Positions 17,153-26,220 are shown, numbered from the stretch's first letter. The stretch: 64,000 nt of DNA from Microtetraspora niveoalba (GCF_001570405.1 NZ_BBYM01000022.1:62001-126000), one strand, 5' to 3'. Program-made: numbers and translations. The notes: generated by a model from the letters alone, not told the origin.

Positions 17153-18285
17153 TGGGTCTGGAAACGATGCCGGTGTCCAAGCTCCACGCGGAGTCGTCGT
17201 ACGACCCGGCCGACTTCCCGGTGCCGACCGGCCGCGAGGAGGAGTGGCGGTTCACGCCGCTGTCCCGTCTCAAGGGTCTCCACGACGGCACGGCCGCGCC
17301 CACGGGCAACGTCGTGATCGACGTGGACGCGGCGCCCGAGGTGACCGTGGAGACGGTCGGCCGCGACGACGCCAGGATCGGCGCCGCCTACGTTCCGTCC
17401 GACCGGGTCAGCGCCCAGGCGTACGCGTCGTTCGAGAAGGCGACCGTCATCACGGTGCCCCGGGAGGCCGTCGCCTCCCGGCCGACCGTGGTCAGCCTGC
17501 GCGGCCTCGGCGAGGGCGCGGGCCACGGCGCCGCCTTCGGCCACATCGTGGTCAGGGTCGAGCCGATGGCGCAGGCGGTGCTGGTCCTCGACCACACCGG
17601 CAGCGCGGTCTATGCCGACAACGTCGAGTTCGCGGTCGGCGAGGGCGCCACCCTCAAGGTGGTCAGCCTGCAGGACTGGTCCGACGGCGCCGTCCACGTC
17701 TCCCACCACCACGCCCAGCTCGGCAAGGACGCGACGTTCCGGTCCTTCGTGGTGACGCTCGGCGGCGACCTCGTACGGCTCTCGCCGTCCGTGTCGTACA
17801 CCGCGCCGGGCGGCGACGCCGACCTGACCGGGCTCTACTTCGTGGACGCCGGGCAGCACCTGGAGCACCGGCTCTGGGTGGACCACGCCGTGCCGAACTG
17901 CCGCAGCAACGTGACCTACAAGGGCGCGCTGCAGGGCGACGGGGCGCACGCCGTGTGGATCGGCGACGTGATCATCCGGGCCGAGGCCGAGGGCACCGAC
18001 ACCTACGAGCTCAACCGGAACCTCCTGCTCACCGACGGCGCCCGCGCCGACTCGGTGCCCAACCTGGAGATCCTCACCGGCGAGGTCGCCGGGGCGGGCC
18101 ACGCCTCCGCCTCCGGCCGTCTCGACGACGAGCACCTCTTCTATCTGCAGGCTCGCGGCATCCCGTACGAGGAGGCCAGGCGCCTTGTGGTGCACGGCTT
18201 CTTCGCCCAGCTCCTGGACAAGATCGAGGTCGAGGAGATCCGCGAGCGCGTCCTGTCCGCGGTGGAGGCTGAGCTCGCACGATGA
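17152..18285 (+). CDS. sufD: Fe-S cluster assembly protein SufD
   Basis: A 377-residue beta-helix protein paralogous to SufB and its partner in SufBC2D. The N-terminal REEEWRFTPLSRLKG segment and the C-terminal EDEHLFYLQARGIPYEEARRL-like region (first part of it) are typical of SufD. ATG 17152 overlaps the sufB stop. It overlaps the Rieske gene by 4 bp (ATGA). It takes part in iron recruitment and cluster assembly on the scaffold. Confidence 0.96.
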   Translation: MGLETMPVSKLHAESSYDPADFPVPTGREEEWRFTPLSRLKGLHDGTAAPTGNVVIDVDAAPEVTVETVGRDDARIGAAYVPSDRVSAQAYASFEKATVITVPREAVASRPTVVSLRGLGEGAGHGAAFGHIVVRVEPMAQAVLVLDHTGSAVYADNVEFAVGEGATLKVVSLQDWSDGAVHVSHHHAQLGKDATFRSFVVTLGGDLVRLSPSVSYTAPGGDADLTGLYFVDAGQHLEHRLWVDHAVPNCRSNVTYKGALQGDGAHAVWIGDVIIRAEAEGTDTYELNRNLLLTDGARADSVPNLEILTGEVAGAGHASASGRLDDEHLFYLQARGIPYEEARRLVVHGFFAQLLDKIEVEEIRERVLSAVEAELAR

Positions 18286-18596
18286 GTTTCGAGAAGGTCT
18301 GCAAAGTCAGTGACATCCCCGACGACGGCGCCCTGGGCGTCGAGGTGGGGGACGTCCCGGTCGCGCTCGTGCGCACCGGCGACGAGGTCTTCGCGCTGCA
18401 CGACGTGTGCTCGCACGCCGAGGTCAAGCTGAGCGAGGGCGAGGTCTACGACCACACCCTGGAGTGCTGGCTGCACGGCTCCTGCTTCGACCTGCGAACG
18501 GGCAAGCCCACCGGCCCGCCCGCGACCAAGCCCGTGAACGTCTACCGAGTCAAGATCGACGGCGATGACGTGTACGTCTCGCTCTCGAAGGAGTAA
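18282..18596 (+). CDS. Rieske-type ferredoxin (non-heme iron oxygenase ferredoxin-like) inside the suf operon
   Basis: A 104-residue Rieske [2Fe-2S] protein. The ligands are in CSHAEVKL (C-X-H) and CWLHGSCF (C-X2-H), separated by 15 to 17 residues. No oxygenase gene is nearby. It overlaps sufD by 4 bp and is followed 3 bp later by sufC, so it is cotranslated with the assembly machinery. This placement is known in several actinobacteria; a role as electron donor or as a client during cluster assembly is inferred. The name bphF-like ferredoxin would be misleading. Confidence 0.93.
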   Translation: MSFEKVCKVSDIPDDGALGVEVGDVPVALVRTGDEVFALHDVCSHAEVKLSEGEVYDHTLECWLHGSCFDLRTGKPTGPPATKPVNVYRVKIDGDDVYVSLSKE

Positions 18597-18599
18597 TAC

Positions 18600-19346
18600 G
18601 TGTCAACCCTTGAGATTCGTGACCTGCACGTCGCCGTCGGCGACAAGGAGATCCTGCGCGGGGTCAACCTGACCGTAAGCGCGGGCGAGACGCACGCGAT
18701 CATGGGGCCGAACGGCTCCGGCAAGTCGACCCTCGCCTACGCGGTCGCCGGCCACCCGAAGTACACCATCACCTCCGGCAGCGTGCTGCTCGACGGCGAG
18801 GACCTGCTCGCGATGTCCGTGGACGAGCGGGCCCGGGCCGGCCTGTTCCTCGCGATGCAGTACCCCGTCGAGGTGCCCGGCGTCAGCGTCTCCAACTTCC
18901 TGCGCTCCGCGGTCACCGCGGTGCGCGGCGAGGCCCCGAAGCTGCGCGACTTCGCCAGGGACCTGAAGAACGGCATGGACGCGCTCTCCATCGACCCGGC
19001 GTTCGCCCAGCGCAACACCAACGAGGGCTTCTCCGGCGGTGAGAAGAAGCGGCACGAGATCCTCCAGCTCGAACTGCTCAAGCCGAAGATCGCCGTCCTG
19101 GACGAGACCGACTCCGGCCTCGACGTCGACGCGCTGCGCGTCGTCTCCGAGGGCATCAACCGGTTCCGCGCCACCGGCGACACCGGTGTGCTGCTGATCA
19201 CCCACTACACCCGCATCCTCCGCTACGTGAAGCCCGACTTCGTGCACGTCTTCGCCGGCGGCCGGATCGTCGAGGAGGGCGGCCCCGAGCTGGCCGACAA
19301 GCTGGAGGACGAGGGTTACGAGTCCTACGTGAAGGCGTCCGCGTAA
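18600..19346 (+). CDS. sufC: Fe-S cluster assembly ATPase SufC
   Basis: A 248-residue ABC-type ATPase. Walker A GPNGSGKST, SufC-specific MQYPVEVPGVSVSNFLR, signature FSGGEKKRHEILQL and Walker B IAVLDETDSGLDVDAL, in which LDETDSG is diagnostic for SufC. GTG 18600. It drives conformational change of SufBD. It ends by overlapping the sufS start (TAATG). Confidence 0.97.
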   Translation: MSTLEIRDLHVAVGDKEILRGVNLTVSAGETHAIMGPNGSGKSTLAYAVAGHPKYTITSGSVLLDGEDLLAMSVDERARAGLFLAMQYPVEVPGVSVSNFLRSAVTAVRGEAPKLRDFARDLKNGMDALSIDPAFAQRNTNEGFSGGEKKRHEILQLELLKPKIAVLDETDSGLDVDALRVVSEGINRFRATGDTGVLLITHYTRILRYVKPDFVHVFAGGRIVEEGGPELADKLEDEGYESYVKASA

Positions 19347-20608
19347 TGAGCGTTCCGAGCTTCGACGTGGAGAGGGTCAGGAAGGACTTCCCGATCCTCT
19401 CCCGCGAGCTGCCCGGCGGCCGGCCGCTGGTCTATCTCGACTCGGGCAACTCCTCCCAGAAGCCCGCCCAGGTGATCGACACGATGCGCGACCACCTGGC
19501 GCAGCACTACAGCAACGTCGGCCGGGCGCTGCACGCGCTCGGCAGCGAGTCCACCGAGGCGTACGAGGCGGCCCGCGACAAGATCGCCCAGTTCGTGGGC
19601 GCGTCCTCGCGGGACGAGATCGTCTTCACCAAGAACGCCTCCGAGGCGATCAACCTGGTCGCCTACGGCTTCGGCAACCCCGTGAACACCGACGACAGGT
19701 TCCGGGTCGGCCCCGGCGACGAGATCGTCATCACGGAGATGGAGCACCACTCCAACATCGTGCCGTGGCAGCTCCTCGCCCAGCGCACCGGCGCGACCCT
19801 GCGCTGGTTCTCCGTCACCGACGAGGGCCGTCTCTCCCTCGACGACCTCGACGAGCTGGTCAACGAGCGCACCAAGATCGTCTCGATCGTGCACCAGTCG
19901 AACGTGCTCGGCACGGTCAACTCGATCTCGCCCATCCTGGCGCGGGCCCGCGAGGTCGGCGCGCTGATGATGATCGACGCGTCGCAGTCGGTGCCCCACC
20001 AGCGGGTGGACGTGACCGACCTCGACGTCGACTTCGTCGCGTTCACCGGGCACAAGATGCTCGGCCCGTCCGGGATCGGCGTGTTGTGGGGCCGCCGCGA
20101 GCTGCTCGACGCCATGCCGCCGTTCCTCGGCGGCGGCGAGATGATCGAGGCGGTCTGGATGGACCACTCGACGTACGCCCCGGTGCCGCACAAGTTCGAG
20201 GCGGGGACGCCGCCGATCGTCGAGGCCGTCGGCCTCGGCGCGGCCGCCGACTACCTCACCTCGATCGGCATGGACGCGATCAAGCAGCACGAGCGGGAGC
20301 TCACCGCCTACGCCCTCGACGCGCTGGCGGAACTCCCCGGGCTGCGGATCGTCGGACCCCGCACGGTCATCGCGCGGGGCGGCACCGTCTCGTTCACCCT
20401 CGACGGCATCCACCCGCACGACGTCGGCCAGATCCTGGACGACGTGTTCGGCGTGGCCGTACGGGTAGGACACCACTGCGCCCGGCCTCTTCACCTGCGG
20501 TTCGGAATTCCCGCGACAACTCGGGCGTCGTTCTACCTGTACAACACGACGGCGGAGATCGACGCCCTGGTTCGCGGCCTCCACCATGTCCAGAAGGTGT
20601 TCGGCTGA
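19346..20608 (+). CDS. sufS: Cysteine desulfurase SufS
   Basis: A 420-residue PLP-dependent class V aminotransferase-fold enzyme that mobilises sulfur from L-cysteine. PLP lysine K237 lies in TGHKMLGPSGIG and the persulfide cysteine C378 in VGHHCARPLH, on a short loop as in group II desulfurases. It is followed 3 bp later by sufU, its Zn-dependent sulfur acceptor. Confidence 0.97.
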   Translation: MSVPSFDVERVRKDFPILSRELPGGRPLVYLDSGNSSQKPAQVIDTMRDHLAQHYSNVGRALHALGSESTEAYEAARDKIAQFVGASSRDEIVFTKNASEAINLVAYGFGNPVNTDDRFRVGPGDEIVITEMEHHSNIVPWQLLAQRTGATLRWFSVTDEGRLSLDDLDELVNERTKIVSIVHQSNVLGTVNSISPILARAREVGALMMIDASQSVPHQRVDVTDLDVDFVAFTGHKMLGPSGIGVLWGRRELLDAMPPFLGGGEMIEAVWMDHSTYAPVPHKFEAGTPPIVEAVGLGAAADYLTSIGMDAIKQHERELTAYALDALAELPGLRIVGPRTVIARGGTVSFTLDGIHPHDVGQILDDVFGVAVRVGHHCARPLHLRFGIPATTRASFYLYNTTAEIDALVRGLHHVQKVFG

Positions 20609-20611
20609 GCC

Positions 20612-21046
20612 ATGATCGCTGAATCCATGTACCAGGAGCTCATCCTGGAGCACTACAAGCATCCGCAGGGCCGCGGGCTGCGCGAGCCGTACGACGCCGA
20701 GGTGCACCACGTGAACCCGACCTGCGGGGACGAGGTCACGCTGCGGGTGAAGCTCGACGACGGCAAGGTCCTGGACGTCTCCTACGACGGCCAGGGCTGC
20801 TCGATCAGCCAGGCGGCGGCCTCCGTCCTGCACGAGCTCGCCACCGGCTCCACCGTCGAGGAGACCCTCTCCGTCGTGGACGAGTTCACCAGACTGATGC
20901 AGGGCAGGGGCCAGATCGAGGCCGACGAGGACGTGCTCGGCGACGCCGTCGCCTTCGCGGGCGTGGCCAAGTTCCCCGCCCGGGTCAAGTGCGCGCTGCT
21001 GTCCTGGATGGCGTTCAAGGACGCCGTCCTGCGGAGCCAGGCGTGA
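20612..21046 (+). CDS. sufU: SufU, zinc-dependent sulfurtransferase
   Basis: A 144-residue SufU. The three conserved cysteines are in NPTCGDE, GQGCSISQA and KCALLSW, with Asp next to the first cysteine, as expected for the Zn site of SufU-type (not IscU scaffold) proteins. The start IAESMYQELILEHYKHP matches the usual N-terminus. It accepts persulfide from SufS for delivery to SufBCD. Confidence 0.96.
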   Translation: MIAESMYQELILEHYKHPQGRGLREPYDAEVHHVNPTCGDEVTLRVKLDDGKVLDVSYDGQGCSISQAAASVLHELATGSTVEETLSVVDEFTRLMQGRGQIEADEDVLGDAVAFAGVAKFPARVKCALLSWMAFKDAVLRSQA

Positions 21047-21074
21047 CCGCTCGAACGAACGTAAGGAGGATGGC

Positions 21075-21440
21075 GTGAGCAAGCCGACCGAGACCCCCAC
21101 GGCGACGTTCGACGGAGAGACCTCCCTCGACGACGTCCTGGAGGCGCTCAAGGACGTCGTGGACCCCGAGCTGGGGATCAACGTGGTCGACCTCGGCCTG
21201 GTCTACGGGGTCAACCTCGACCCCGCCGGCGAGGGCGAGCGGCCCATCGCCACGATCGACATGACGCTGACCAGCGCGGCCTGCCCGCTGACCGATGTCA
21301 TCGAGGACCAGGCCAACTCGGCCCTCGCCGACCTCGCGTCCAGCGTCGTGATCAACTGGGTGTGGCTCCCGCCGTGGGGCCCGGACAAGATCACCGACGA
21401 GGGCCGCGACCAGCTCCGCATGCTGGGCTTCAACGTCTGA
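21075..21440 (+). CDS. sufT: SufT / MIP18-family (DUF59) Fe-S assembly factor
   Basis: A 121-residue DUF59 protein with DPELGINVVDLGLVYGV and the conserved cysteine in SAACPLTDVIE. DUF59 proteins at the end of actinobacterial suf operons help mature a subset of iron-sulfur proteins. GTG 21075 follows AAGGAGGA. It is the last gene before a strong hairpin, so the operon ends here. Confidence 0.93.
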   Translation: MSKPTETPTATFDGETSLDDVLEALKDVVDPELGINVVDLGLVYGVNLDPAGEGERPIATIDMTLTSAACPLTDVIEDQANSALADLASSVVINWVWLPPWGPDKITDEGRDQLRMLGFNV

Positions 21441-21478
21441 GTCTCCCCACCGGACCTCGTCGTCCGGACGGACCTCTC

Positions 21479-21512
21479 GGGCCGCCCCCGGCTTCCGCGC
21501 CGGGGACGGCCC
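21479..21512 (+). terminator. Terminator hairpin of the suf operon
   Basis: Arms 21479-21492 and 21499-21512 pair over 13 base pairs with a single C.A mismatch and a 6-nt loop, followed by GTTCCC. It starts 38 bp after the sufT stop. The T-tract is short, as is common in high-GC actinobacteria. Confidence 0.75.
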
Positions 21513-21685
21513 GTTCCCGTGCCGAGCCCCGAGGGCACACACGGCGCCCCGTCCCCGATCCACGCCGACGTGCCGAGCGGGGCGGCCGCGCCGGGTCGCC
21601 GCCACCGTCCGTGTCGCCTCCGGGCCCGGCTCCGGCGCACCGACGGGAGCCCGTGCGGCCGGGCCCGGGGGCGATCGACGTGATG

Positions 21686-22076
21686 TTGGTCGCTCCGGGA
21701 ATGGTGTAAGGTTGCATCTCGTTATGCCCGAAGCGACTTGAATGACGGTGTCCGTGACAAGGCCGCTCGTATCCATGCGGGTGCCGTGCACGTCTGCGGG
21801 AACACCGAGGTCGCCGGATTGACCGCAGTGCCGCATCGCGCGTCGCGCGCACAGCGCGGCACCGCCGCTTGACGCAGGGGCCTGCCCGCCGGACGGCCCG
21901 GCGGCGCCGGACTTCCTGACCCCCAGGGGCGCGAGACTCCCTGGACGCCCCACGCACCACCCCTGCGTCCGATTGATGTACGGCAAGGGCCGTACCCGTC
22001 CTGGCTCGTCCTTTCGCAGAAGTGACGTGCCCATCCGTGTTCCGACACGCTGTCCTCTACGAAAGGCACGAACCCC
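21686..22076 (+). promoter_or_regulatory. Promoter and long leader of the DEAD-box helicase gene
   Basis: Between sufT and the helicase there are 636 bp without a supported gene. A weak promoter TTGGTC (21686-21691) / TAAGGT (21707-21712) with a 15-bp spacer would give a leader of about 355 nt. A perfect 7-bp stem GTACGGC / GCCGTAC (21978-21995, loop AAGG) lies about 80 nt before the start codon. Cold-shock helicase genes often have long regulatory leaders, so post-transcriptional control is plausible. The first part (21513-21685) holds nothing recognisable. Confidence 0.4.
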
Positions 22077-24302
22077 GTGACCATGCTCGACGCCGGCCAC
22101 ATCGCTTCCACGCCTGACGCCGACGCGCGCACTCCGGCCGCCGATCCCGCGCCGGACGCCCAGACGCCCTCCACGGAACTCACCGTGGACGCGCCGCAGG
22201 AGTCGGGAGCACCCGTTCCTTCCGGCGACTTCGCCGAGCTCGGCCTGCCCAGGCCGCTCGTGTCCGCCCTGGCCCGCGAGGGCATCACCGCGCCGTTCCC
22301 GATCCAGCGGGCCGCCATCCCGGACATTCTCGCGGGCCGCGACGTCCTCGGCCGGGGCCAGACCGGCTCCGGCAAGACGCTCGCCTTCGGCCTGCCCACC
22401 ATGGCGCGCATCGCGGGCGAGCGCGCGCTGCCCAAGCGTCCGCTCGCCGTCATCCTTGTCCCCACGCGTGAGCTGGCCCTCCAGGTCGCCGACGCCCTGG
22501 AGCCCCTCGGCCGGGGGCTGTCCCTGCGGACCAAGACCGTCGTCGGCGGCATGTCCATGGGACGGCAGATCGAGGCGCTCCGCCGGGGCGTCGAGGTCGT
22601 CGTCGCCACCCCGGGACGGCTGACCGACCTCATGGAGCAGGGCGAGTGCTCGCTGGAGGACGTTCAGGTCACCGTGCTCGACGAGGCCGACCACATGTGC
22701 GACCTCGGCTTCTTCCCCGTGGTGAGCGCGATCCTGGAGGCCACCCCCTCCGACGGCCAGCGGCTGCTCTTCTCCGCCACCCTCGACGGTGACGTGGACA
22801 AGCTCGTCCAGCGCTTCCTCACCGACCCCGTGACGCACTCGCTCGCTCCGGAGACCTCGCCGGTCGAGACCATGGAGCACCACCTCTTCCAGGTCCACCG
22901 CGACGACAAGGTGGACGTGACCGCCGAGATCGCCAACCGCGAGGGCCGTACGATCCTGTTCGTCCGCACCCAGCACGGTGTGGACCGTGTGGTCAAGCAG
23001 CTCGCCCGCGTCGGGGTACGCGCCGGCGGCCTGCACGGCGGCAAGCGGCAGAACCAGCGCACCCGCATCCTCGGGGAGTTCCGCGAGGGCACCGTGAGCG
23101 TGCTCGTCTGCACGGACGTCGCCGCCCGCGGCATCCACGTCGACGACGTCAGCCTCGTGCTCCACGTCGACCCCCCGATGGACCACAAGAGCTACCTGCA
23201 CCGGGGCGGCCGTACGGCCCGCGCGGGGGAGAGCGGCAGCGTCGTGACCCTCGTCATGCCGAACGAGCGCCGCTCCACCGACGCGATGACCCGCCGCGCC
23301 GGCATCACCCCGTCGAAGCACCGGGTGCGCCCGGGCGACGCGGTGCTCGCCGAGGTCGCCGGCGCGCGGCAGCCCAGCGGCGAGGCGATCCCCGTGTGGG
23401 AGCCCGACGTCCGCAAGCCGCTGCGCCAGCGCCGCGAGGGGCCGGGCGGAGAGGGCCGCTCCCGCCGCTTCGGCGACCGCCGCGAGCGCCGGTTCGACCG
23501 TGACGGCCGTCCGGGCCGGGACGGCGGGCGCCCCTTCGAGGCGCGGGGGAACGGTGAGGGCGGCACCTGGCAGGGCAACGCCGAGCGCGCCGGTGCCGAG
23601 GGCCGCGGAGACCGTCCGTACCGGGAGGACCGCCCGTTCCGCGGGGACCGCGGCGACCGTCCGTTCCGTGGGGACCGTGAGGGCGGGTCGTTCCGCGGTG
23701 AGCGCCGGGGCTCCTACCAGGGGGACCGCGCGTCGCAGCAGGACCGTCCGTTCCGCGGGGACCGCGACGGCGGTTCCTACCGCGGCGACCGTCCGTTCCG
23801 CGGGGACCGTGAGGGCGGATCGTTCCGGGAGGGGCGCGGTGAGCGCTCGTTCCGTGAGGACCGTCCGTTCCGCGGCGACCGTGAGGGCGGGTCGTTCCGG
23901 GATGAGCGCCGGGGCTCCTACCAGGGGGACCGCGCGTCGCAGCAGGACCGTCCGTTCCGCGGGGACCGCGACGGCGGCTCCTCCCGCGGCGAGCGGGACG
24001 GCCGCCCCTTCCGGGGCGACCGCGACGGCGACCGCCGCTACCAGGGCGACCGGTCGCGCGGCTCCTTCGGCGAGGGCCGGGGCTCGTACGGCGGCCACCG
24101 CGGCCAGAACGGGGAGGGCCGCTCCGAGCAGCGCGGCGGACACCGGGACGGTGAGCGCGCCGGGCACCGGGACGGCTACCGCGGCGAGCGCCGCCCGGAC
24201 AGCCGCGGTGACTTCCGCGCGCCGCGCGGCGGGGGCTTCCGGCAGGGCGGCCGCCCCGGGGGCCGCGCCGGCGGTCCGTCGGGCAAGCGTTACGGCCGGT
24301 GA
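22077..24302 (+). CDS. DEAD-box ATP-dependent RNA helicase with RG/RD-repeat tail
   Basis: A 741-residue helicase. The core (about 45-430) has the Q motif FPIQ, Walker A GQTGSGKT, PTRELALQ, TPGRLTD, DEAD (VLDEADHM), SAT (FSATLDG) and motif VI HRGGRTARAGE. From about residue 450 to the end it is a low-complexity tail of DRPFRGDR- and GGSFR-like repeats, strongly basic/acidic and rich in Arg/Gly/Asp, which would bind RNA and promote condensates. GTG 22077 is preferred because GAAAGG lies 10 nt upstream. It probably acts in cold-shock RNA unwinding or ribosome assembly. The tail contains an exact 75-bp internal repeat. Confidence 0.92.
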   Translation: MTMLDAGHIASTPDADARTPAADPAPDAQTPSTELTVDAPQESGAPVPSGDFAELGLPRPLVSALAREGITAPFPIQRAAIPDILAGRDVLGRGQTGSGKTLAFGLPTMARIAGERALPKRPLAVILVPTRELALQVADALEPLGRGLSLRTKTVVGGMSMGRQIEALRRGVEVVVATPGRLTDLMEQGECSLEDVQVTVLDEADHMCDLGFFPVVSAILEATPSDGQRLLFSATLDGDVDKLVQRFLTDPVTHSLAPETSPVETMEHHLFQVHRDDKVDVTAEIANREGRTILFVRTQHGVDRVVKQLARVGVRAGGLHGGKRQNQRTRILGEFREGTVSVLVCTDVAARGIHVDDVSLVLHVDPPMDHKSYLHRGGRTARAGESGSVVTLVMPNERRSTDAMTRRAGITPSKHRVRPGDAVLAEVAGARQPSGEAIPVWEPDVRKPLRQRREGPGGEGRSRRFGDRRERRFDRDGRPGRDGGRPFEARGNGEGGTWQGNAERAGAEGRGDRPYREDRPFRGDRGDRPFRGDREGGSFRGERRGSYQGDRASQQDRPFRGDRDGGSYRGDRPFRGDREGGSFREGRGERSFREDRPFRGDREGGSFRDERRGSYQGDRASQQDRPFRGDRDGGSSRGERDGRPFRGDRDGDRRYQGDRSRGSFGEGRGSYGGHRGQNGEGRSEQRGGHRDGERAGHRDGYRGERRPDSRGDFRAPRGGGFRQGGRPGGRAGGPSGKRYGR
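23699..23977 (+). repeat. Exact 75-bp direct repeat in the helicase tail
   Basis: Positions 23699-23773 and 23903-23977 are identical over 75 bp, with an offset of 204 bp (68 codons) that preserves the frame. Similarity extends about 25 bp upstream of each copy with few mismatches. The identity at wobble positions indicates recent duplication or gene conversion. Confidence 0.9.
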
Positions 24303-24405
24303 CGTCGGAGCCGAGTCCCGCTCTCCTGCCGCACCGTGAGGTAGGCCACGCCGCTCGACGGCGTGGTCCGGCGGACGGCCGCTGAGCCGTCACCCATCCA
24401 TCTGA

Positions 24406-24442
24406 CAGGCGCCGGTGTCCCGCGCGGGGACACCGGCGCCTG
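24406..24442 (+). terminator. Strong terminator hairpin after the helicase gene
   Basis: A perfect 16-bp stem (24406-24421 with 24427-24442) and a 5-nt loop GCGCG, followed by CCGTTTCC. It lies about 100 bp after the helicase stop and is one of the longest perfect stems in the window. Confidence 0.8.
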
Positions 24443-24471
24443 CCGTTTCCCGCGACCGGTTCCCGTGACCC

Positions 24472-24609
24472 GGTGTCTCCACGCGCCGGGTGCTCCCCGG
24501 CCGGTCTCCCACAACCCGGTGTCGCCATGCGCCCGGTGCTCCCCGGCCGGTCTCCCACGACCCGGTGTCTCCACGCGCCGGGTGCTCCCCGGCCCGTCTC
24601 CCGCGACCC
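24472..24609. repeat. Tandem array of three 46-bp units
   Basis: Units 24472-24517, 24518-24563 and 24564-24609 each start with GGTGTC and end with ACCC, with only a handful of substitutions between them; degenerate partial units flank both sides (about 24445-24471 and from 24610). The 480-bp interval between the helicase and esterase genes therefore contains the terminator, this array and the esterase upstream region, but no supported gene. Unit length is not a multiple of three, so it is not a coding repeat. Confidence 0.9.
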
Positions 24610-24783
24610 GTGTCCCCTGGGGCGGTGAGGGACCGGTTTCGCGGGCCGGCGGAGCGGCCTCACCGGGCGAGCCGGTCCTCCGGTACGGTTCCACCTCACC
24701 GGGATCGCGCCGAGCGCCTCCCGGCGCCGTCCCCCTCCGGCGGGATCCCCCTCCCGCGCGCCTGCCGTTAGGAGCAGTCCCCC

Positions 24784-25749
24784 GTGTTCGTCGACCTGCC
24801 GCTCGACCAGCTCCGCGCCTACCTGCCCGCACGGGACGAGCCCGCCGACTTCGACGAGTTCTGGGCGCGGACCCTGCGCGAGGCGCGCGCGTACGACCTG
24901 GCGGCCGTCTTCGCGCCCCACGACGCCCATCTCGCCCGGGTCGACGTGTACGACGTGACGTTCGCCGGGTTCGGCGGGCACCCGATCAAGGGGTGGCTGC
25001 TCACGCCCGCGTCCCCGGACGCGCCGCTGCCCTGCGTCGTCGAGTTCGTCGGCTACAACGGCGGGCGGGGACTGCCGCACGACTGGCTGCTGTGGCCGTC
25101 CGCCGGATACGCGGCCTTCGTGATGGACACCCGGGGCCAGGGCGGCGGATGGCGGCAGGGGGACACGCCGGACCCCGCCCCCGGCACCGGCCCCGAGACC
25201 GCCGGGAAGTTGACGCGGGGCGTGCTCGACCGGGAGGACTACTACTACCGGCGCCTGTACACCGATGTCGTGCGCGCCGTCGAGGCCGCCGCGACGCATC
25301 CGGCCGTGGACGCGGAGCGGATCGCGGTCGCGGGCGGCAGCCAGGGCGGCGGCATGGCGCTGGCCGCCGCCGCGCTCGCCCCCGGCGTCCGCTACGCCTT
25401 CGTCGACGTGCCGTTCATGTGCCACATCCGCTACGCCGCGCAGATCACCGAGGCCCTGCCGTACGGCGAGCTGGGCCGGTTCTGCGCGGTCAACCGGGAC
25501 CGGGTCGAGGACGTCTTCGCCACCCTCGCCTACTTCGACGGGACGAACTTCGCGGCCAGGGCGTCGGTGCCCGCGCGGTTCTCCGTCGGGCTGCGCGACG
25601 AGATCACCCCGGCCTCGACCGTGTTCGCAGCCTACAATCACTACGCCGGTCCCAAGGAGATCTCGGTGTGGCCGTTCAACGGGCACGAGGGCGGCCAGTC
25701 GTCCCAGTCCCTGGAACACCTGAAGACCGCCCGGAAGATCTTCGGCTGA
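24784..25749 (+). CDS. Acetylxylan esterase / cephalosporin C deacetylase family protein
   Basis: A 321-residue alpha/beta-hydrolase of the AXE1 family (carbohydrate esterase 7 type). The nucleophile serine is in GGSQGGGMA, the acid in GLRDEITP and the histidine in NGHEGGQ. The N-terminal [14 protein letters not shown] and the mid-region DTRGQGGGW are family hallmarks. No signal peptide, so it is intracellular and deacetylates imported acetylated xylo-oligosaccharides or similar small esters. GTG 24784 follows TAGGAG. It stands alone, without sugar-uptake genes. Confidence 0.9.
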   Translation: MFVDLPLDQLRAYLPARDEPADFDEFWARTLREARAYDLAAVFAPHDAHLARVDVYDVTFAGFGGHPIKGWLLTPASPDAPLPCVVEFVGYNGGRGLPHDWLLWPSAGYAAFVMDTRGQGGGWRQGDTPDPAPGTGPETAGKLTRGVLDREDYYYRRLYTDVVRAVEAAATHPAVDAERIAVAGGSQGGGMALAAAALAPGVRYAFVDVPFMCHIRYAAQITEALPYGELGRFCAVNRDRVEDVFATLAYFDGTNFAARASVPARFSVGLRDEITPASTVFAAYNHYAGPKEISVWPFNGHEGGQSSQSLEHLKTARKIFG

Positions 25750-25886
25750 CCCGGCACGCGGCCACCCGCCCGTGCGGACGCCGGCGCCCGGCGGTCGGCG
25801 CGTACGGAGGGGGAGTGGCGGGACGCGCCCGGTCACGCGGACCGACTACGCTGGTTCCGCATCGCCCGACGACCCTGAAAGAGATC

Positions 25887-26150
25887 ATGAAGACCTTCGA
25901 AGAGCTGTACGCCGAGCTGTCGGAGAAGGCGCGCACCCGGCCCCCGGGCTCGGGCACCGTGGCCGCGCTGGACGCCGGGGTCCATGCCATCGGGAAGAAG
26001 GTCGTCGAGGAGGCCGCGGAGAGCTGGATGGCGGCCGAGCACGAGTCCACCGAGCGGGCGGCGGAGGAGATCTCCCAGCTCCTCTACCACGTGCAGGTCC
26101 TCATGCTGGCGCGCGGCATCGGGCTCGACGAGGTCTACAAGCATCTCTAG
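25887..26150 (+). CDS. hisE: Phosphoribosyl-ATP diphosphatase HisE
   Basis: An 87-residue all-alpha MazG-like pyrophosphatase catalysing the second step of histidine biosynthesis. The metal-binding signature is EEAAESW and the later [14 protein letters not shown] 25887 follows GAAAGAG. A TACGCT element at about 25848 may be its -10. It lies 70 bp before hisG, the standard actinobacterial hisE-hisG pair, separate from the main his operon. Confidence 0.95.
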   Translation: MKTFEELYAELSEKARTRPPGSGTVAALDAGVHAIGKKVVEEAAESWMAAEHESTERAAEEISQLLYHVQVLMLARGIGLDEVYKHL

Positions 26151-26220
26151 GCCGCCACCCGGCGGCCGAAACGCGTCCAATGACCTCGTCATCCGCGTCC
26201 CGAAGGGTTTCCGTCACACC

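Noticed and set aside
21015-24167. A 1050-codon minus-strand open frame opposite the helicase
   Set aside because: Composition is a mirror of the G/C-biased third positions of the helicase; no domain, no ribosome site. Shadow frame.
24472-24609. CRISPR array
   Set aside because: Units are contiguous without unique spacers and no cas gene is present.
23305-25836. An 843-codon minus-strand frame with RGTDG-type repeats
   Set aside because: Antisense shadow of the helicase tail and the esterase; repeats come from the coding repeat on the other strand.
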